DNA of 64,000 bases from Oscillospiraceae bacterium (GTDB lineage Bacteria; Bacillota; Clostridia; Oscillospirales; Oscillospiraceae). The notes under the pieces were generated by a model. That model did not search any database. It saw nothing but the letters and a program-made list of their open reading frames with translations, and was not told the origin of the DNA. Location: assembly GCA_009784725.1 (NCBI GenBank), contig WQXS01000002.1, forward strand, positions 62,001-126,000. Direction: 5' to 3'. A program made the position numbers and the translations under genes. Of the stretch, positions 1 to 8,259 are shown one piece after another; position 1 is the stretch's first letter; each line of letters starts with the position of its first letter.

Positions 1-703
1 CAGTATTTGCCAGCAGGAATATATTGTATTTCTCTTTATATAATTTATAAAATGCTTCATACACAGAAAGTTGATATTCCGAAGTGCCGCAGTGATAGGG
101 GGGCATTGTACTGCAATCGAACAGTATTCTTTTTTTAGGATAATATTCTTCATCAAGCAGTTTATAAAACGTTAAAGCAGGATTAGCTCCGTATAAATCA
201 AATTGCCGCTTCGTTTCTTCCCAATAATAGTGCTTTTTTATCAATAACTCTTTATCTGCTTCATTGGTTTCATCATTTCTCTTATCGTTATATGAAAATA
301 AAGCATGATGTGATGTAACCATTGAATAACCGAATCGGTTAATTCGCAGCAAGTAGTCGGTCAGAGCGGCTTGAAGACAATTAAACGATGTATTAAAAAG
401 ACCCAGCTTATCAATAACCGAGCGCTTAATTAAAACACAATGAGCGTTTGCATTAATTGTTATTGAATATTTGGGCAGATATTTTTTAGCAGTTCTTACT
501 AAACTGTCCCTGTTTTCTACTTCTTGACCGCAAACAATTGCATGTTTTTCGGCAGCATACAAGCACGACAGCATTTCATCATAAAAACCATCGTGCACCT
601 GAACACATTCCGGTAAAAATAAAATATCATCACCGGAATCCGCTGACATAACAAGCTCATTGCACTTTGCAACATCCAGTTCTTTAATAATCAGATAAGA
701 CAT
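1..703 (-). CDS. Bi-domain glycosyltransferase (GT2 remnant + GT4), partial at window edge
   Basis: This frame is open from an ATG at 703 to the left edge, so the C-terminus lies outside the window; it is absent from the ORF track. The first ~150 residues resemble the second half of a GT2 domain (SADSGDDILFLPEC, then a region ending in HHALFSYND). Around residue 190 a second domain begins with ILFDCSTMPPYHCGTSEYQ, which looks like the start of a GT4/GT-B glycosyltransferase. It probably adds a sugar to the rhamnan-type polymer made by its neighbours. The usual GT2 N-terminus with the nucleotide-binding strand is missing. The ATG lies three bases after the stop of the rgpF-like gene and in the same frame (TAA ATA ATG), and it has only a weak ribosome binding site. 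The GT2 half may therefore be truncated. The family call is by motif only. Confidence 0.7.
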   Translation of the reverse strand, partial: MSYLIIKELDVAKCNELVMSADSGDDILFLPECVQVHDGFYDEMLSCLYAAEKHAIVCGQEVENRDSLVRTAKKYLPKYSITINANAHCVLIKRSVIDKLGLFNTSFNCLQAALTDYLLRINRFGYSMVTSHHALFSYNDKRNDETNEADKELLIKKHYYWEETKRQFDLYGANPALTFYKLLDEEYYPKKRILFDCSTMPPYHCGTSEYQLSVYEAFYKLYKEKYNIFLLANT

Positions 704-706
704 TAT

Positions 707-2548
707 TTACACCCGTAATATAAACTTTTTGATTTTCTTCGGAATGCGGTAGAAAAACCTTAAAAACACGTATAATCTTTGGTGCTTGCGCAGTCTGTTG
801 AAGAGTATTTGCCTTGTTGCACCCCATATTTTTGTTTGTTTTTTTGCAAGCAGATAGCTCAGTGTTGTCACCTCTGTTGTGGCAAATGTGTTTGTCATGA
901 TCCACGCAGAGTAATAACCTTCACTTTGAGCTGCAAAACCGTATATCCGCTCGAATGCGTGACTTATTGTGCCGTCTTCTCCAAGCGGCTCCGGCGGAAA
1001 GTCTTCATATGTGAAACCATGGTCCTTAACCTTTTTAAGTGCTTTTGGTCTGAACCAAAACATACCGCCGGCAGGAAATACCGGGTCAATACTATCGTCG
1101 ATAAACACGTTAATGCCAAGTCTTTCGGCAAGCTCCAGCGCAACATGATAATTACTTGTCCATAAAGTAGATATAAGCCCTTTATACGGCCCGTGAGCAA
1201 TAGGCGGAGGGAAGAGCATTCCAAGCCTCGGATTTTGCTCAAACAGCGACAAAACGTTTTGCACGTATTCGCGGCTTGCAAGCGTATTAATAAAACACCT
1301 CTCAGCAAACCCGCGCCCGATTGTAAGCGGGCTTATCTGAGGTGATTTTTTATTATGTATGTAACAAACGTAATCATACTTGTCCATATACGGGTTCAGC
1401 GCAACCCAAAGAGCTCCGACATCTCTGCCTCGGCTGTTTTCCGGCATTATTATAACCGTCGGCTCTTTTAAGTTTAATAAACCGAATCGGTCAATAATAT
1501 GCCTTTTCATATCCTCCGAGGTTGTTGTAATGTAAACATCGGCAAAATCAACGGCTGATTTAATATAATCAACGCAAAACTCTATTAAATCCTCATATGT
1601 TATATGTGCAAACACAGCCGCTTTTACGTTATTTACATCAGAAGCATCATCTAACACATACTTTTCCGGGAGTAAATACGTAAGATTCAAGCAATCGTTT
1701 AAGAATCTAAGCGGTGCAGTGCGGAGAACATGCTCCCAAATCAAATCAATGTCATAATCAGTATTATCACGTATATAATCAAAGGCTTGCCTTGTTTTAT
1801 TTCCGACAGTAAACGCAAGAAAATTCTCATACTCAATGGAAAAGTTTTTCCGCTTGATTACAGGGCACTTATAATCCTTTACCATTTCATAGCTCATCAG
1901 GCTTAAAAACGAAACACCCGTAAAATTACTATAGTCTTTTTCCGGATCAATATACACATCCCAGGCCATTCCAAGCTCGGCAAAATGACTCGTAAACCTT
2001 GTTTCGAATAACGAAACCGCATCATTCCATGTTTTAAGCATACGCATTTTATCCCAGAATTTCTTAAACTCCGGGTTAATAAGCATTTTATTTGAAACAC
2101 AGATAAAATATGATTGTATATGCTCGGGCAATACTTTCTCTTTTTTATGCTTTCTACCATATGTCTTTAAAAACCTGCCATGCTTGGAAATACCCCAGAA
2201 ATCAAGATTCTTGCTTCCCATTTCTTCAAAAATCTGTTCAAACGGGTAAATCGGACCGAATACCGAGTCATTCATAAGAATAAGCTCATCATACTCACCA
2301 AGCTTATCCCAGCCGATATATTCAAACCCTGCTTTAAATCCCCAGGCATCAAATCCCTTATTCTCTCTAACAACAATATCACTTGTGAGTTCATTAACAG
2401 CAGCTCTGCCTTCAACATTAAGCTCACCGTTACAAACAAAAACAAGCCTCTGACACACCGAAAGCAAGCTCTGCAGCATGTATGTCACATACTTGTCCAC
2501 AATCCCGTTCTTATCATAAAAAACGTAAATACAAACTCTGTTCTTCAC
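707..2548 (-). CDS. rgpF: RgpF-like rhamnan synthesis protein
   Basis: A 613-residue protein of the rhamnan synthesis F family (RgpF type), which acts in the cytoplasm on rhamnose-containing wall polysaccharides. It has two glycosyltransferase-like halves. The first carries ENKGFDAWGFKAG and YDELILMNDSVFGP near residues 60-100. The second carries MPENSRGRDVGALW, YDYVCYIHNKKSP and FPAGGMFWFRP between about 370 and 510. The start is GTG at 2548, preceded by GGAGA at a good distance. It is followed directly by the partial glycosyltransferase and preceded by a GT4 gene. The complete dTDP-rhamnose gene set elsewhere in this window fits a rhamnan role. Family assignment is strong; the exact linkage made is unknown. 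Confidence 0.88.
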   Translation of the reverse strand: MKNRVCIYVFYDKNGIVDKYVTYMLQSLLSVCQRLVFVCNGELNVEGRAAVNELTSDIVVRENKGFDAWGFKAGFEYIGWDKLGEYDELILMNDSVFGPIYPFEQIFEEMGSKNLDFWGISKHGRFLKTYGRKHKKEKVLPEHIQSYFICVSNKMLINPEFKKFWDKMRMLKTWNDAVSLFETRFTSHFAELGMAWDVYIDPEKDYSNFTGVSFLSLMSYEMVKDYKCPVIKRKNFSIEYENFLAFTVGNKTRQAFDYIRDNTDYDIDLIWEHVLRTAPLRFLNDCLNLTYLLPEKYVLDDASDVNNVKAAVFAHITYEDLIEFCVDYIKSAVDFADVYITTTSEDMKRHIIDRFGLLNLKEPTVIIMPENSRGRDVGALWVALNPYMDKYDYVCYIHNKKSPQISPLTIGRGFAERCFINTLASREYVQNVLSLFEQNPRLGMLFPPPIAHGPYKGLISTLWTSNYHVALELAERLGINVFIDDSIDPVFPAGGMFWFRPKALKKVKDHGFTYEDFPPEPLGEDGTISHAFERIYGFAAQSEGYYSAWIMTNTFATTEVTTLSYLLAKKQTKIWGATRQILFNRLRKHQRLYVFLRFFYRIPKKIKKFILRV

Positions 2549-2594
2549 TTACTATCTCCAAAAAAATAATCGTTCAATTTTACCATACTAAGCT

Positions 2595-3818
2595 TTAACT
2601 TTCAATAAAAGCAACAAGCTTGTCCATGTTCATATTTCTCTCAAAATGTTTGAAATAGTATTCCTTCGCTGCCAAGCCCATTGATGTCTGTTCCTTTTCA
2701 CTCAGCAAATACAGCTTCTCAACAGCATGTGAAAGTCCCTCTGAATCCTCTGCATCTACTGCAAAACCTGCTCCCGACTCACGTATAATTTCTTGTATTT
2801 CTCCATCCATCGCAAGTACAATAGGACGCTCTGCGGCGTAATATGAAAATACCTTTGCCGGTAGGGTGCAATCGAGCATGTCTGTTTTATTTAAGCAGGC
2901 AAAAAGACCGTCTGCGATACCCGTATATTTTGGAATATCTTCTATCGGCACCCGCCCGATAAACACAAAAACATCCGTGAGTCCCGCTTTCTCAACTTCA
3001 TCTTTTAACCATTTCAAAGACATTCCGTCCCCGATTATTATCCATCTTATATCGTTATAACCTTTATCCTTAAGTAGGTCTGCAGCTCTTATAACCGTTT
3101 CAAATGATTGTGCAGGGCTGATATTCCCTGTAAAGACCATATTAAACGTACTTGAAAAACGAGCTGACAACTCATCATCAGTTACAACATTTTCAAATAC
3201 TTTTTCACAAAACTGCGGAATATATGTGACCTTATCCTCCGCTTTACCGATTCGGTCAATAAGTAATGTTCGCAGCCTTGAGGAATTTGCTATAAGCCTA
3301 TCTGTCTTACGGTAATGCCAGTTTGACACACGCATTGCAATATGCCTGAGCAGCTTGCTGCGAACTTGGAGCACAGAATACAAATTTTCCGGCCATAAGT
3401 CCAGAACGTACATCGTTGTTTCGATTTTTTTGATCCTGCCGAGCAATATACCCGCAACCGACATCATCACAGGTGAGGTATTATGAAGATAAATTTTGTC
3501 ATACTTCTGTCGCATCAAATAAGGTAATGAAAACAAACTGCTGAAAGGAAAGGAAATATAATTCAAAAAAATCCTAAGATTAGAATTATTGCCTCTCTTA
3601 ATCTCAAAGCACCTGCGTATTTTGACACCCTTATCGGTTACCTGCCGCCTGTTCTTAAAAACCCCGTAACCGTCGAAAAATTGCCCTGCAGGGTAGTTCG
3701 GTATCCCGCAAAGCACTTCGACATCGTATCCTCTTTCAATAAAGCCGTCGCAAATATCGTTTACCCGAAAAGACTCAGGCCAAAAATGCTGGCTCACTAT
3801 AAGAATCCGCTTAGACAT
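2595..3818 (-). CDS. GT4 family glycosyltransferase, WbuB-like
   Basis: A 407-residue GT-B glycosyltransferase of family GT4. The N-terminal acceptor domain begins RILIVSQHFWPESFRVND and contains CGIPNYPAG near residue 38, a signature of the WbuB/WcaI group. The C-terminal donor domain starts near NMVFTGNISPAQSFETV (about 225) and includes ADGLFACLNK and GEIQEIIRESGAG with the conserved glutamates. WbuB-type enzymes are usually linked to N-acetyl-L-fucosamine transfer, which agrees with the reductase and epimerase immediately upstream. The start is ATG at 3818 with GGAGA five bases before it. It shares an operon with those two sugar-nucleotide genes. The substrate is inferred from context. 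Confidence 0.85.
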   Translation of the reverse strand: MSKRILIVSQHFWPESFRVNDICDGFIERGYDVEVLCGIPNYPAGQFFDGYGVFKNRRQVTDKGVKIRRCFEIKRGNNSNLRIFLNYISFPFSSLFSLPYLMRQKYDKIYLHNTSPVMMSVAGILLGRIKKIETTMYVLDLWPENLYSVLQVRSKLLRHIAMRVSNWHYRKTDRLIANSSRLRTLLIDRIGKAEDKVTYIPQFCEKVFENVVTDDELSARFSSTFNMVFTGNISPAQSFETVIRAADLLKDKGYNDIRWIIIGDGMSLKWLKDEVEKAGLTDVFVFIGRVPIEDIPKYTGIADGLFACLNKTDMLDCTLPAKVFSYYAAERPIVLAMDGEIQEIIRESGAGFAVDAEDSEGLSHAVEKLYLLSEKEQTSMGLAAKEYYFKHFERNMNMDKLVAFIES

Positions 3819-3832
3819 ATATATCTCCGGTT

Positions 3833-4684
3833 TTAGTAATGCTTATATAACTCTTTATGTTCTTCAATCCATTTTTGCATATCTTCAATTTGCTGCTTAT
3901 AATCACGAACCTTAAAGTCAAAATCCTTACGTGTATTAACCAGTGTCTTATCAACAATAAATTCGTCCTGCGGTTCAATTTCAACATCCATCCTGTTAAA
4001 AACATCCTTGAATAATAAAAGCAAACTATACTTGTCAATCGGTTTATCGGGAACAAGATGATATAAACCCGTCAAATCCTGTTGCAGTGCCGCATCAACT
4101 GCTCTTGCAAGCTCAATTGTTGTTATACCTGTCCACATGGCTTTGGTAAAACCCCGTATCTTTCCGGTTTGGCTCATAAACCAGTTAAATAAACCGACAC
4201 CTGATTCATTTTGATCGGGACCGATTATGGACATGCGAAATGTCAGGTCTTTGTCATTTATTATTTCTCCCAGAGCTTTTGAACGGTCATAAATTGTTTC
4301 ACCATCGGGAATGTCGTTTTCCAGGTACCCTCCGCGTTTACCCGAGAAAACACAATCGGTGGAAAGGTGAATAATTTTCACAGAGGTGTTTGCATATTTT
4401 TGCTCTAAATAATGCGGAAGATATGAGTTTAACAGTATTGCCAGATCAGGCCTGTTCTCTGATGCTTTAATGAGTAATCCCAGACAATTAAAAATGACGT
4501 CCGGTTTTACGGTATCAAGCCATGATGATAACGCAGATATATCCGTTGCGTCCAGTGCTTTGCTCTTGCTTGTTTCTTGAGCATCCAAAGCCATATAATA
4601 TATATCATTCCCTTGCTGCTCAAGATATCTAACCGCCACATTCCCTGCCATGCCGGTTCCGCCGAGTACAACCAAACGCTTCAT
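3833..4684 (-). CDS. RmlD-like NAD(P)-dependent sugar reductase
   Basis: A 283-residue short-chain dehydrogenase of the extended RmlD type. The Rossmann fold opens with VLGGTGMAGN at residue 5, the strand before the active site reads STDCVFSG, and the catalytic pair is in YDRSK near residue 133. It reduces a 4-keto-6-deoxy sugar nucleotide. Lying between a WbuB-like transferase and an FnlC-like epimerase, it most likely performs the reductase step toward UDP-N-acetyl-L-fucosamine. It is shorter than WbjC/CapF-type reductases, which carry an extra C-terminal cupin domain. A true rmlD is present separately at 45245-46078, so rhamnose is an unlikely role. The ATG at 4684 has GGAGAA upstream and lies two bases after the preceding gene ends. 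Confidence 0.82.
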   Translation of the reverse strand: MKRLVVLGGTGMAGNVAVRYLEQQGNDIYYMALDAQETSKSKALDATDISALSSWLDTVKPDVIFNCLGLLIKASENRPDLAILLNSYLPHYLEQKYANTSVKIIHLSTDCVFSGKRGGYLENDIPDGETIYDRSKALGEIINDKDLTFRMSIIGPDQNESGVGLFNWFMSQTGKIRGFTKAMWTGITTIELARAVDAALQQDLTGLYHLVPDKPIDKYSLLLLFKDVFNRMDVEIEPQDEFIVDKTLVNTRKDFDFKVRDYKQQIEDMQKWIEEHKELYKHY

Positions 4685-4686
4685 TC

Positions 4687-5799
4687 TTATTTTCTCCAGA
4701 TTCTTTCGTTAATAATTTCTGTGTATCCCTGAATAATTTTAATAACCTTAGCAGATATATTAGCATCTTGATAATCAAGTACGTCCGGATTTTCAATACT
4801 CATCAGCGAAACTGCCAAATTTACCGCTCCGGTTATGGTCTCTTTGTTGATTCCGCCAAGTACAAAGCTTCCTTTGTCCACGGCTTCGGGGCGTTCTGTG
4901 CTTGTGCGTAATGAAACAGCAGGAAAGCGTAATATACTCGACTCCTCTGCCAATGTCCCGCTGTCTGAAATAACACAATATGCGGATTTTTGCAATTCAA
5001 TATAATCATTAAATCCAAATGGTGTCATTTTCTTTATCAGCAGGTGAAATTTATGGTTTCGTTTATTTATAAACTTTTCACTTCTTGGGTGCAGTGAATA
5101 AATTATTGGCATTGAATACTGCTCTGCCAATGAGTTTACTGCATTCATAAGATCAACAAAATTTTCTTCAATATCAATGTTTTCCTCACGATGAGCCGAA
5201 AGAAGAAAGTATTTACTTGGTTCCAATTGCAGTTTCGAAAGTATATCTGTTTTTTTGCCTGCATTTACTTTTATTACCTCAGGCATTGGTGAACCTGTAA
5301 CAAAAACATATTCCGGTTTAATATTCTCTGCAAGTAAATATCTGCGCGCATGTTCTGTATATGCAAGATTAACGTCACTGATTTGATCGACCATACGGCG
5401 GTTAACTTCCTCCGGCAGGTTCTCATCAAAACATCGGTTCCCTGCTTCCATATGAAAAATCGGGATTTTAAGGCGTTTTGCCGATATTGCCGATAAAGCA
5501 GAGTTTGTATCTCCAAGAATCAATACGGCATCCGGCTTGATTTTTTCAAGTAGTTCATAGGATTTGGATATCACATTTCCAATCGTTTCGCCTAAATGCT
5601 CGCCTGATACATCCAGAAAATAATCCGGCGAACGCAGCTTCAAACCTTCAAAAAACACTTCATTTAACGAATAATCATAGTTTTGACCTGTGTGGACAAT
5701 TATATGTTCAAAGCATTTATCCGCAAGCTTCATAACCTCTGAAAGCTTAATTATCTCAGGGCGTGTACCGACAATAGTTACAAGTTTCAGCTTGCTCAT
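4687..5799 (-). CDS. Non-hydrolysing UDP-HexNAc 2-epimerase, FnlC/WbjD-like
   Basis: A 370-residue cytoplasmic epimerase of the WecB fold. Visible motifs are TIVGTRPEIIKLSEV at the N-terminus, HTGQNYDYSLNEVFF, GDTNSALSA, HMEAGNRCFDENLPEEVNRR, SAHREENID and SDSGTLAEESS. The NRCFDENLPEEVNRR form, instead of the GLRT form of classical WecB/MnaA, points to the WbjD/FnlC/CapG branch. That branch converts a UDP-N-acetyl-6-deoxytalosamine intermediate to UDP-N-acetyl-L-fucosamine. It is the first gene of a unit with its own promoter. The start is ATG at 5799 behind GGGAGAGGGG. No FnlA/WbjB-type 4,6-dehydratase/5-epimerase is visible in the window; it could lie to the left. Confidence 0.87.
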   Translation of the reverse strand: MSKLKLVTIVGTRPEIIKLSEVMKLADKCFEHIIVHTGQNYDYSLNEVFFEGLKLRSPDYFLDVSGEHLGETIGNVISKSYELLEKIKPDAVLILGDTNSALSAISAKRLKIPIFHMEAGNRCFDENLPEEVNRRMVDQISDVNLAYTEHARRYLLAENIKPEYVFVTGSPMPEVIKVNAGKKTDILSKLQLEPSKYFLLSAHREENIDIEENFVDLMNAVNSLAEQYSMPIIYSLHPRSEKFINKRNHKFHLLIKKMTPFGFNDYIELQKSAYCVISDSGTLAEESSILRFPAVSLRTSTERPEAVDKGSFVLGGINKETITGAVNLAVSLMSIENPDVLDYQDANISAKVIKIIQGYTEIINERIWRK

Positions 5800-5861
5800 T
5801 TAATACCCCTCTCCCTTTTTATCCTTAAACAACGCTAATCACCCCTATTTTGATTCGCTTG

Positions 5862-5890
5862 ATTATATCAATTATTAATATTATCGTCAA
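5862..5890 (-). promoter_or_regulatory. SigA-type promoter of the epimerase-reductase-GT unit
   Basis: On the minus strand TTGACG (5885-5890) is followed after 17 bases by TATAAT (5862-5867), and the bases before the -10 give an extended TGATATAAT. It begins immediately after the stop codon of the flippase gene and sits about 60 bases upstream of the epimerase ATG at 5799. This suggests a separate start of transcription for the leftmost genes, in addition to read-through from the right. Confidence 0.75.
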
Positions 5891-7195
5891 TCAGCTTGCA
5901 CTTTCAGGCTCTTCAAGATCATCCGTTCTCTGCTCGAACAATTCGGGTTTTGATTTGATATACCAAAAGAGTCTTACGAGTAAAAAGAGCACAACCGCAC
6001 CCTGGCTGATTATCATGACATAGTTTGCTCCAATCAGATCATAGCGGGCCAGAAAATAACCGGCTGCTGCCAGACATATAATCGCACCGATAATATTTCC
6101 TGCAAGAATCCCTTTTAAATCCCTTGTTGCAGAAAATATTATGTTCATTAACCAAATATATGATACAAGTCCCGAAACTATAAATGCTCCCGGCAGTAAA
6201 TAATGATACTGTGTAAGAATGTCTCCGTACAGCAGTTTTAAACCCCATTCTCCTATGAATAACGATGCCGTGGTGAAAAATAGAATAATCCCGGTTATAA
6301 CAGCGGATGAATATAATAAAATCCTCAAAAACCTCTTTTTATCACCCTGTTTAATGCTTGCGGCAAATAAATTCGTGAGCGGAGCCATCATCGGAAATGA
6401 TGCAATTTGAACAATCAAAGTCGGAACGGTCACAGATGCATATATCCCTAAAGCTTCTGTTCCGTGAACTCTCTCAATTGAATATCTCGTAAATGAACCT
6501 ATCATCGTAATAATGAATAAAACAAGCATCAAAGGAAAGCAGCGCTTTAACAATGAAAAAACCCGTTTCCAGGTAAACTTGACGAAATTTGCGAGTTTTT
6601 TCGTTCTTGGTAAATCATATATTAACCCGACAGCAATATTAAATACAGCAACACCTGTTACAGCAATAGCCAGATTGAACAGCCACATAAATACGGTAAA
6701 CGCAGCCAGCATTGATGTCCCGCGGATGAATGCCGAAATCCCGACATAATCCATCCGTCCGTTTTTTTGGTCAATTCCGTGAAGAACATCAAGAAACGAT
6801 TCATTTGCACGAAAGAACATATAAATTAATATAATCACTCTTTGAATCGGTGAAAATTCTATAGCAAAAATCAGCACTGCACAAATAACTATTGAGGCAA
6901 CACAGGTCAGTACCCGTGCCGCTACATAGTCGCTGTCACTGTACTCCATTTTCAAATCCGAAACCTGGAAATAACGTATATTATAAAGAGCTATAGCTGC
7001 AAAAAAGTTTGTAACACTCATTGCAAGATTTAAGTACCCGGCGTTTCGGAGGTCATCGGACAACCATACTACAGCAATAGTAATTAACCACTGACAGGCA
7101 TAATAAGAAAACATACCGAACGAGTTCCATGATGTATCTTTTATGAATTTATTTTCAAGTATTCTGCGTTTAATATTTTCCAATACTTTTACCAC
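5891..7195 (-). CDS. Wzx-type polysaccharide flippase (MOP superfamily)
   Basis: A 434-residue integral membrane protein with roughly 12 hydrophobic segments spread over its full length, typical in size for Wzx/RfbX flippases of the MOP superfamily. These move undecaprenyl-diphosphate-linked repeat units across the cytoplasmic membrane. The N-terminus (FIKDTSWNSFGMFSYY) and paired helices support the family. The start used is GTG at 7195, which overlaps the end of the upstream glycosyltransferase by seven bases. There is no clear ribosome binding site, so translation may depend on coupling. No Wzy polymerase is obvious nearby; one of the other multi-pass proteins in the window may fill that role. 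Confidence 0.8.
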   Translation of the reverse strand: MVKVLENIKRRILENKFIKDTSWNSFGMFSYYACQWLITIAVVWLSDDLRNAGYLNLAMSVTNFFAAIALYNIRYFQVSDLKMEYSDSDYVAARVLTCVASIVICAVLIFAIEFSPIQRVIILIYMFFRANESFLDVLHGIDQKNGRMDYVGISAFIRGTSMLAAFTVFMWLFNLAIAVTGVAVFNIAVGLIYDLPRTKKLANFVKFTWKRVFSLLKRCFPLMLVLFIITMIGSFTRYSIERVHGTEALGIYASVTVPTLIVQIASFPMMAPLTNLFAASIKQGDKKRFLRILLYSSAVITGIILFFTTASLFIGEWGLKLLYGDILTQYHYLLPGAFIVSGLVSYIWLMNIIFSATRDLKGILAGNIIGAIICLAAAGYFLARYDLIGANYVMIISQGAVVLFLLVRLFWYIKSKPELFEQRTDDLEEPESAS

Positions 7196-8217
7196 TTCAT
7201 ATCAATATGCAGGTTTTTAATGACCCAGTTATAAAAACGTATAAAAACCCAAAAAACGTTTGCTTTATACATATTCTTTGCAATCCACACCATCTTGCAT
7301 CGCAGTGTAAACTTCCCATAAGGCATCATTTTTATTTTCCGCCAGCCCGGGAAACTTTCATCCAAATAGTCTTTGGCATCCTTGCAAAATTCCCTCAGAT
7401 TAACCGAAGGGTCCTCGGCGCTTCTGTGTGCATCTGCAATTCCCGCATGAATCATTGCCACTATATCAAGCATTTTCAAGTATTCTGCCGGTAATCTGTC
7501 ATTGATGTACTTTTGCTTTAATTCAGCCAAGTCTCTTCGGAAAGTCAAGGTTCTCTCTTCGGATGCCGTCGATATTGAAGACTCTTCATATACAATGTAA
7601 TTATATAATGTTTCCGGCAGCATTACGTACCTTTTTGCCTTTGGATATACACTCATATGAAACATTAAATCTTCATATGCACATATCGGATCATCCGTAA
7701 AACGGCTCTCGCCAATAAATTCACGCTTAAACAGCTTGCCCCACGGAGCTGTAAAAATAAATGCAAGCCTCGGAACATTAACAGGTGTCAGGTCAAAAGC
7801 ACAAACATCCTGCACCTTCAGTTCTGAAGAAAGTTTTTTGCCCGATTGATTAACACGAACAAAACCCGTTGTTATAAAATCTGCATCATACTTGACCAGC
7901 GCATCAGTGCATTTTTCTAAGATAAAAGGCGAAACATAATCGTCTGCATCTGAAAACATTACATACTCACCTTTTGCAAGGTCTAAACCTAAATTCCTTG
8001 CTCCGCCTATACCCCTGCCGCTTTGCAGATGCAGCCCGACTACATCCGGAAAATCCCGGACATACTTTTCAATTACCGAGTGACAAGGGTCATCAACCTT
8101 GTCACCTATACAAAGAATTTCAAGCTTCTCGGATACAGATTGATTTAAAAACGAATCTATACAATGCGATATCGTTTTTTCACTATGGAATACAGGAATA
8201 ATAATACTGTACTTCAT
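7189..8217 (-). CDS. GT2 family glycosyltransferase
   Basis: A GT-A glycosyltransferase of family GT2, 342 residues from the chosen ATG. It has the classical N-terminus (YSIIIPVFHSEKTISHCIDS), GIGGARNLGLDLAKGEYV and FSDADDYVSP, which contains the metal-binding DxD-type site near residue 95. It probably adds one sugar to the lipid-linked repeat unit before flipping by the neighbouring Wzx. The track start at 8226 is a TTG sitting only two bases from the ribosome binding site. The ATG at 8217, ten bases after GAGG, is preferred. The donor sugar cannot be deduced. Confidence 0.85.
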   Translation of the reverse strand: MKYSIIIPVFHSEKTISHCIDSFLNQSVSEKLEILCIGDKVDDPCHSVIEKYVRDFPDVVGLHLQSGRGIGGARNLGLDLAKGEYVMFSDADDYVSPFILEKCTDALVKYDADFITTGFVRVNQSGKKLSSELKVQDVCAFDLTPVNVPRLAFIFTAPWGKLFKREFIGESRFTDDPICAYEDLMFHMSVYPKAKRYVMLPETLYNYIVYEESSISTASEERTLTFRRDLAELKQKYINDRLPAEYLKMLDIVAMIHAGIADAHRSAEDPSVNLREFCKDAKDYLDESFPGWRKIKMMPYGKFTLRCKMVWIAKNMYKANVFWVFIRFYNWVIKNLHIDMKW

Positions 8218-8259
8218 CGCATTCAAACCTCACCATGTTTTATGCCGGAGAAAATAATA

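Noticed and set aside
684-1308. Overlapping ORFs such as 684-905, 779-1165 and 964-1308
   Set aside because: They are shadows of the rgpF-like gene in other frames, with no family motifs or ribosome binding sites. The same holds for the other short overlapping ORFs in the track.
3833-4684. A second dTDP-4-dehydrorhamnose reductase
   Set aside because: A standard RmlD is encoded in the rml operon, and this gene pairs with an FnlC-like epimerase and a WbuB-like transferase.
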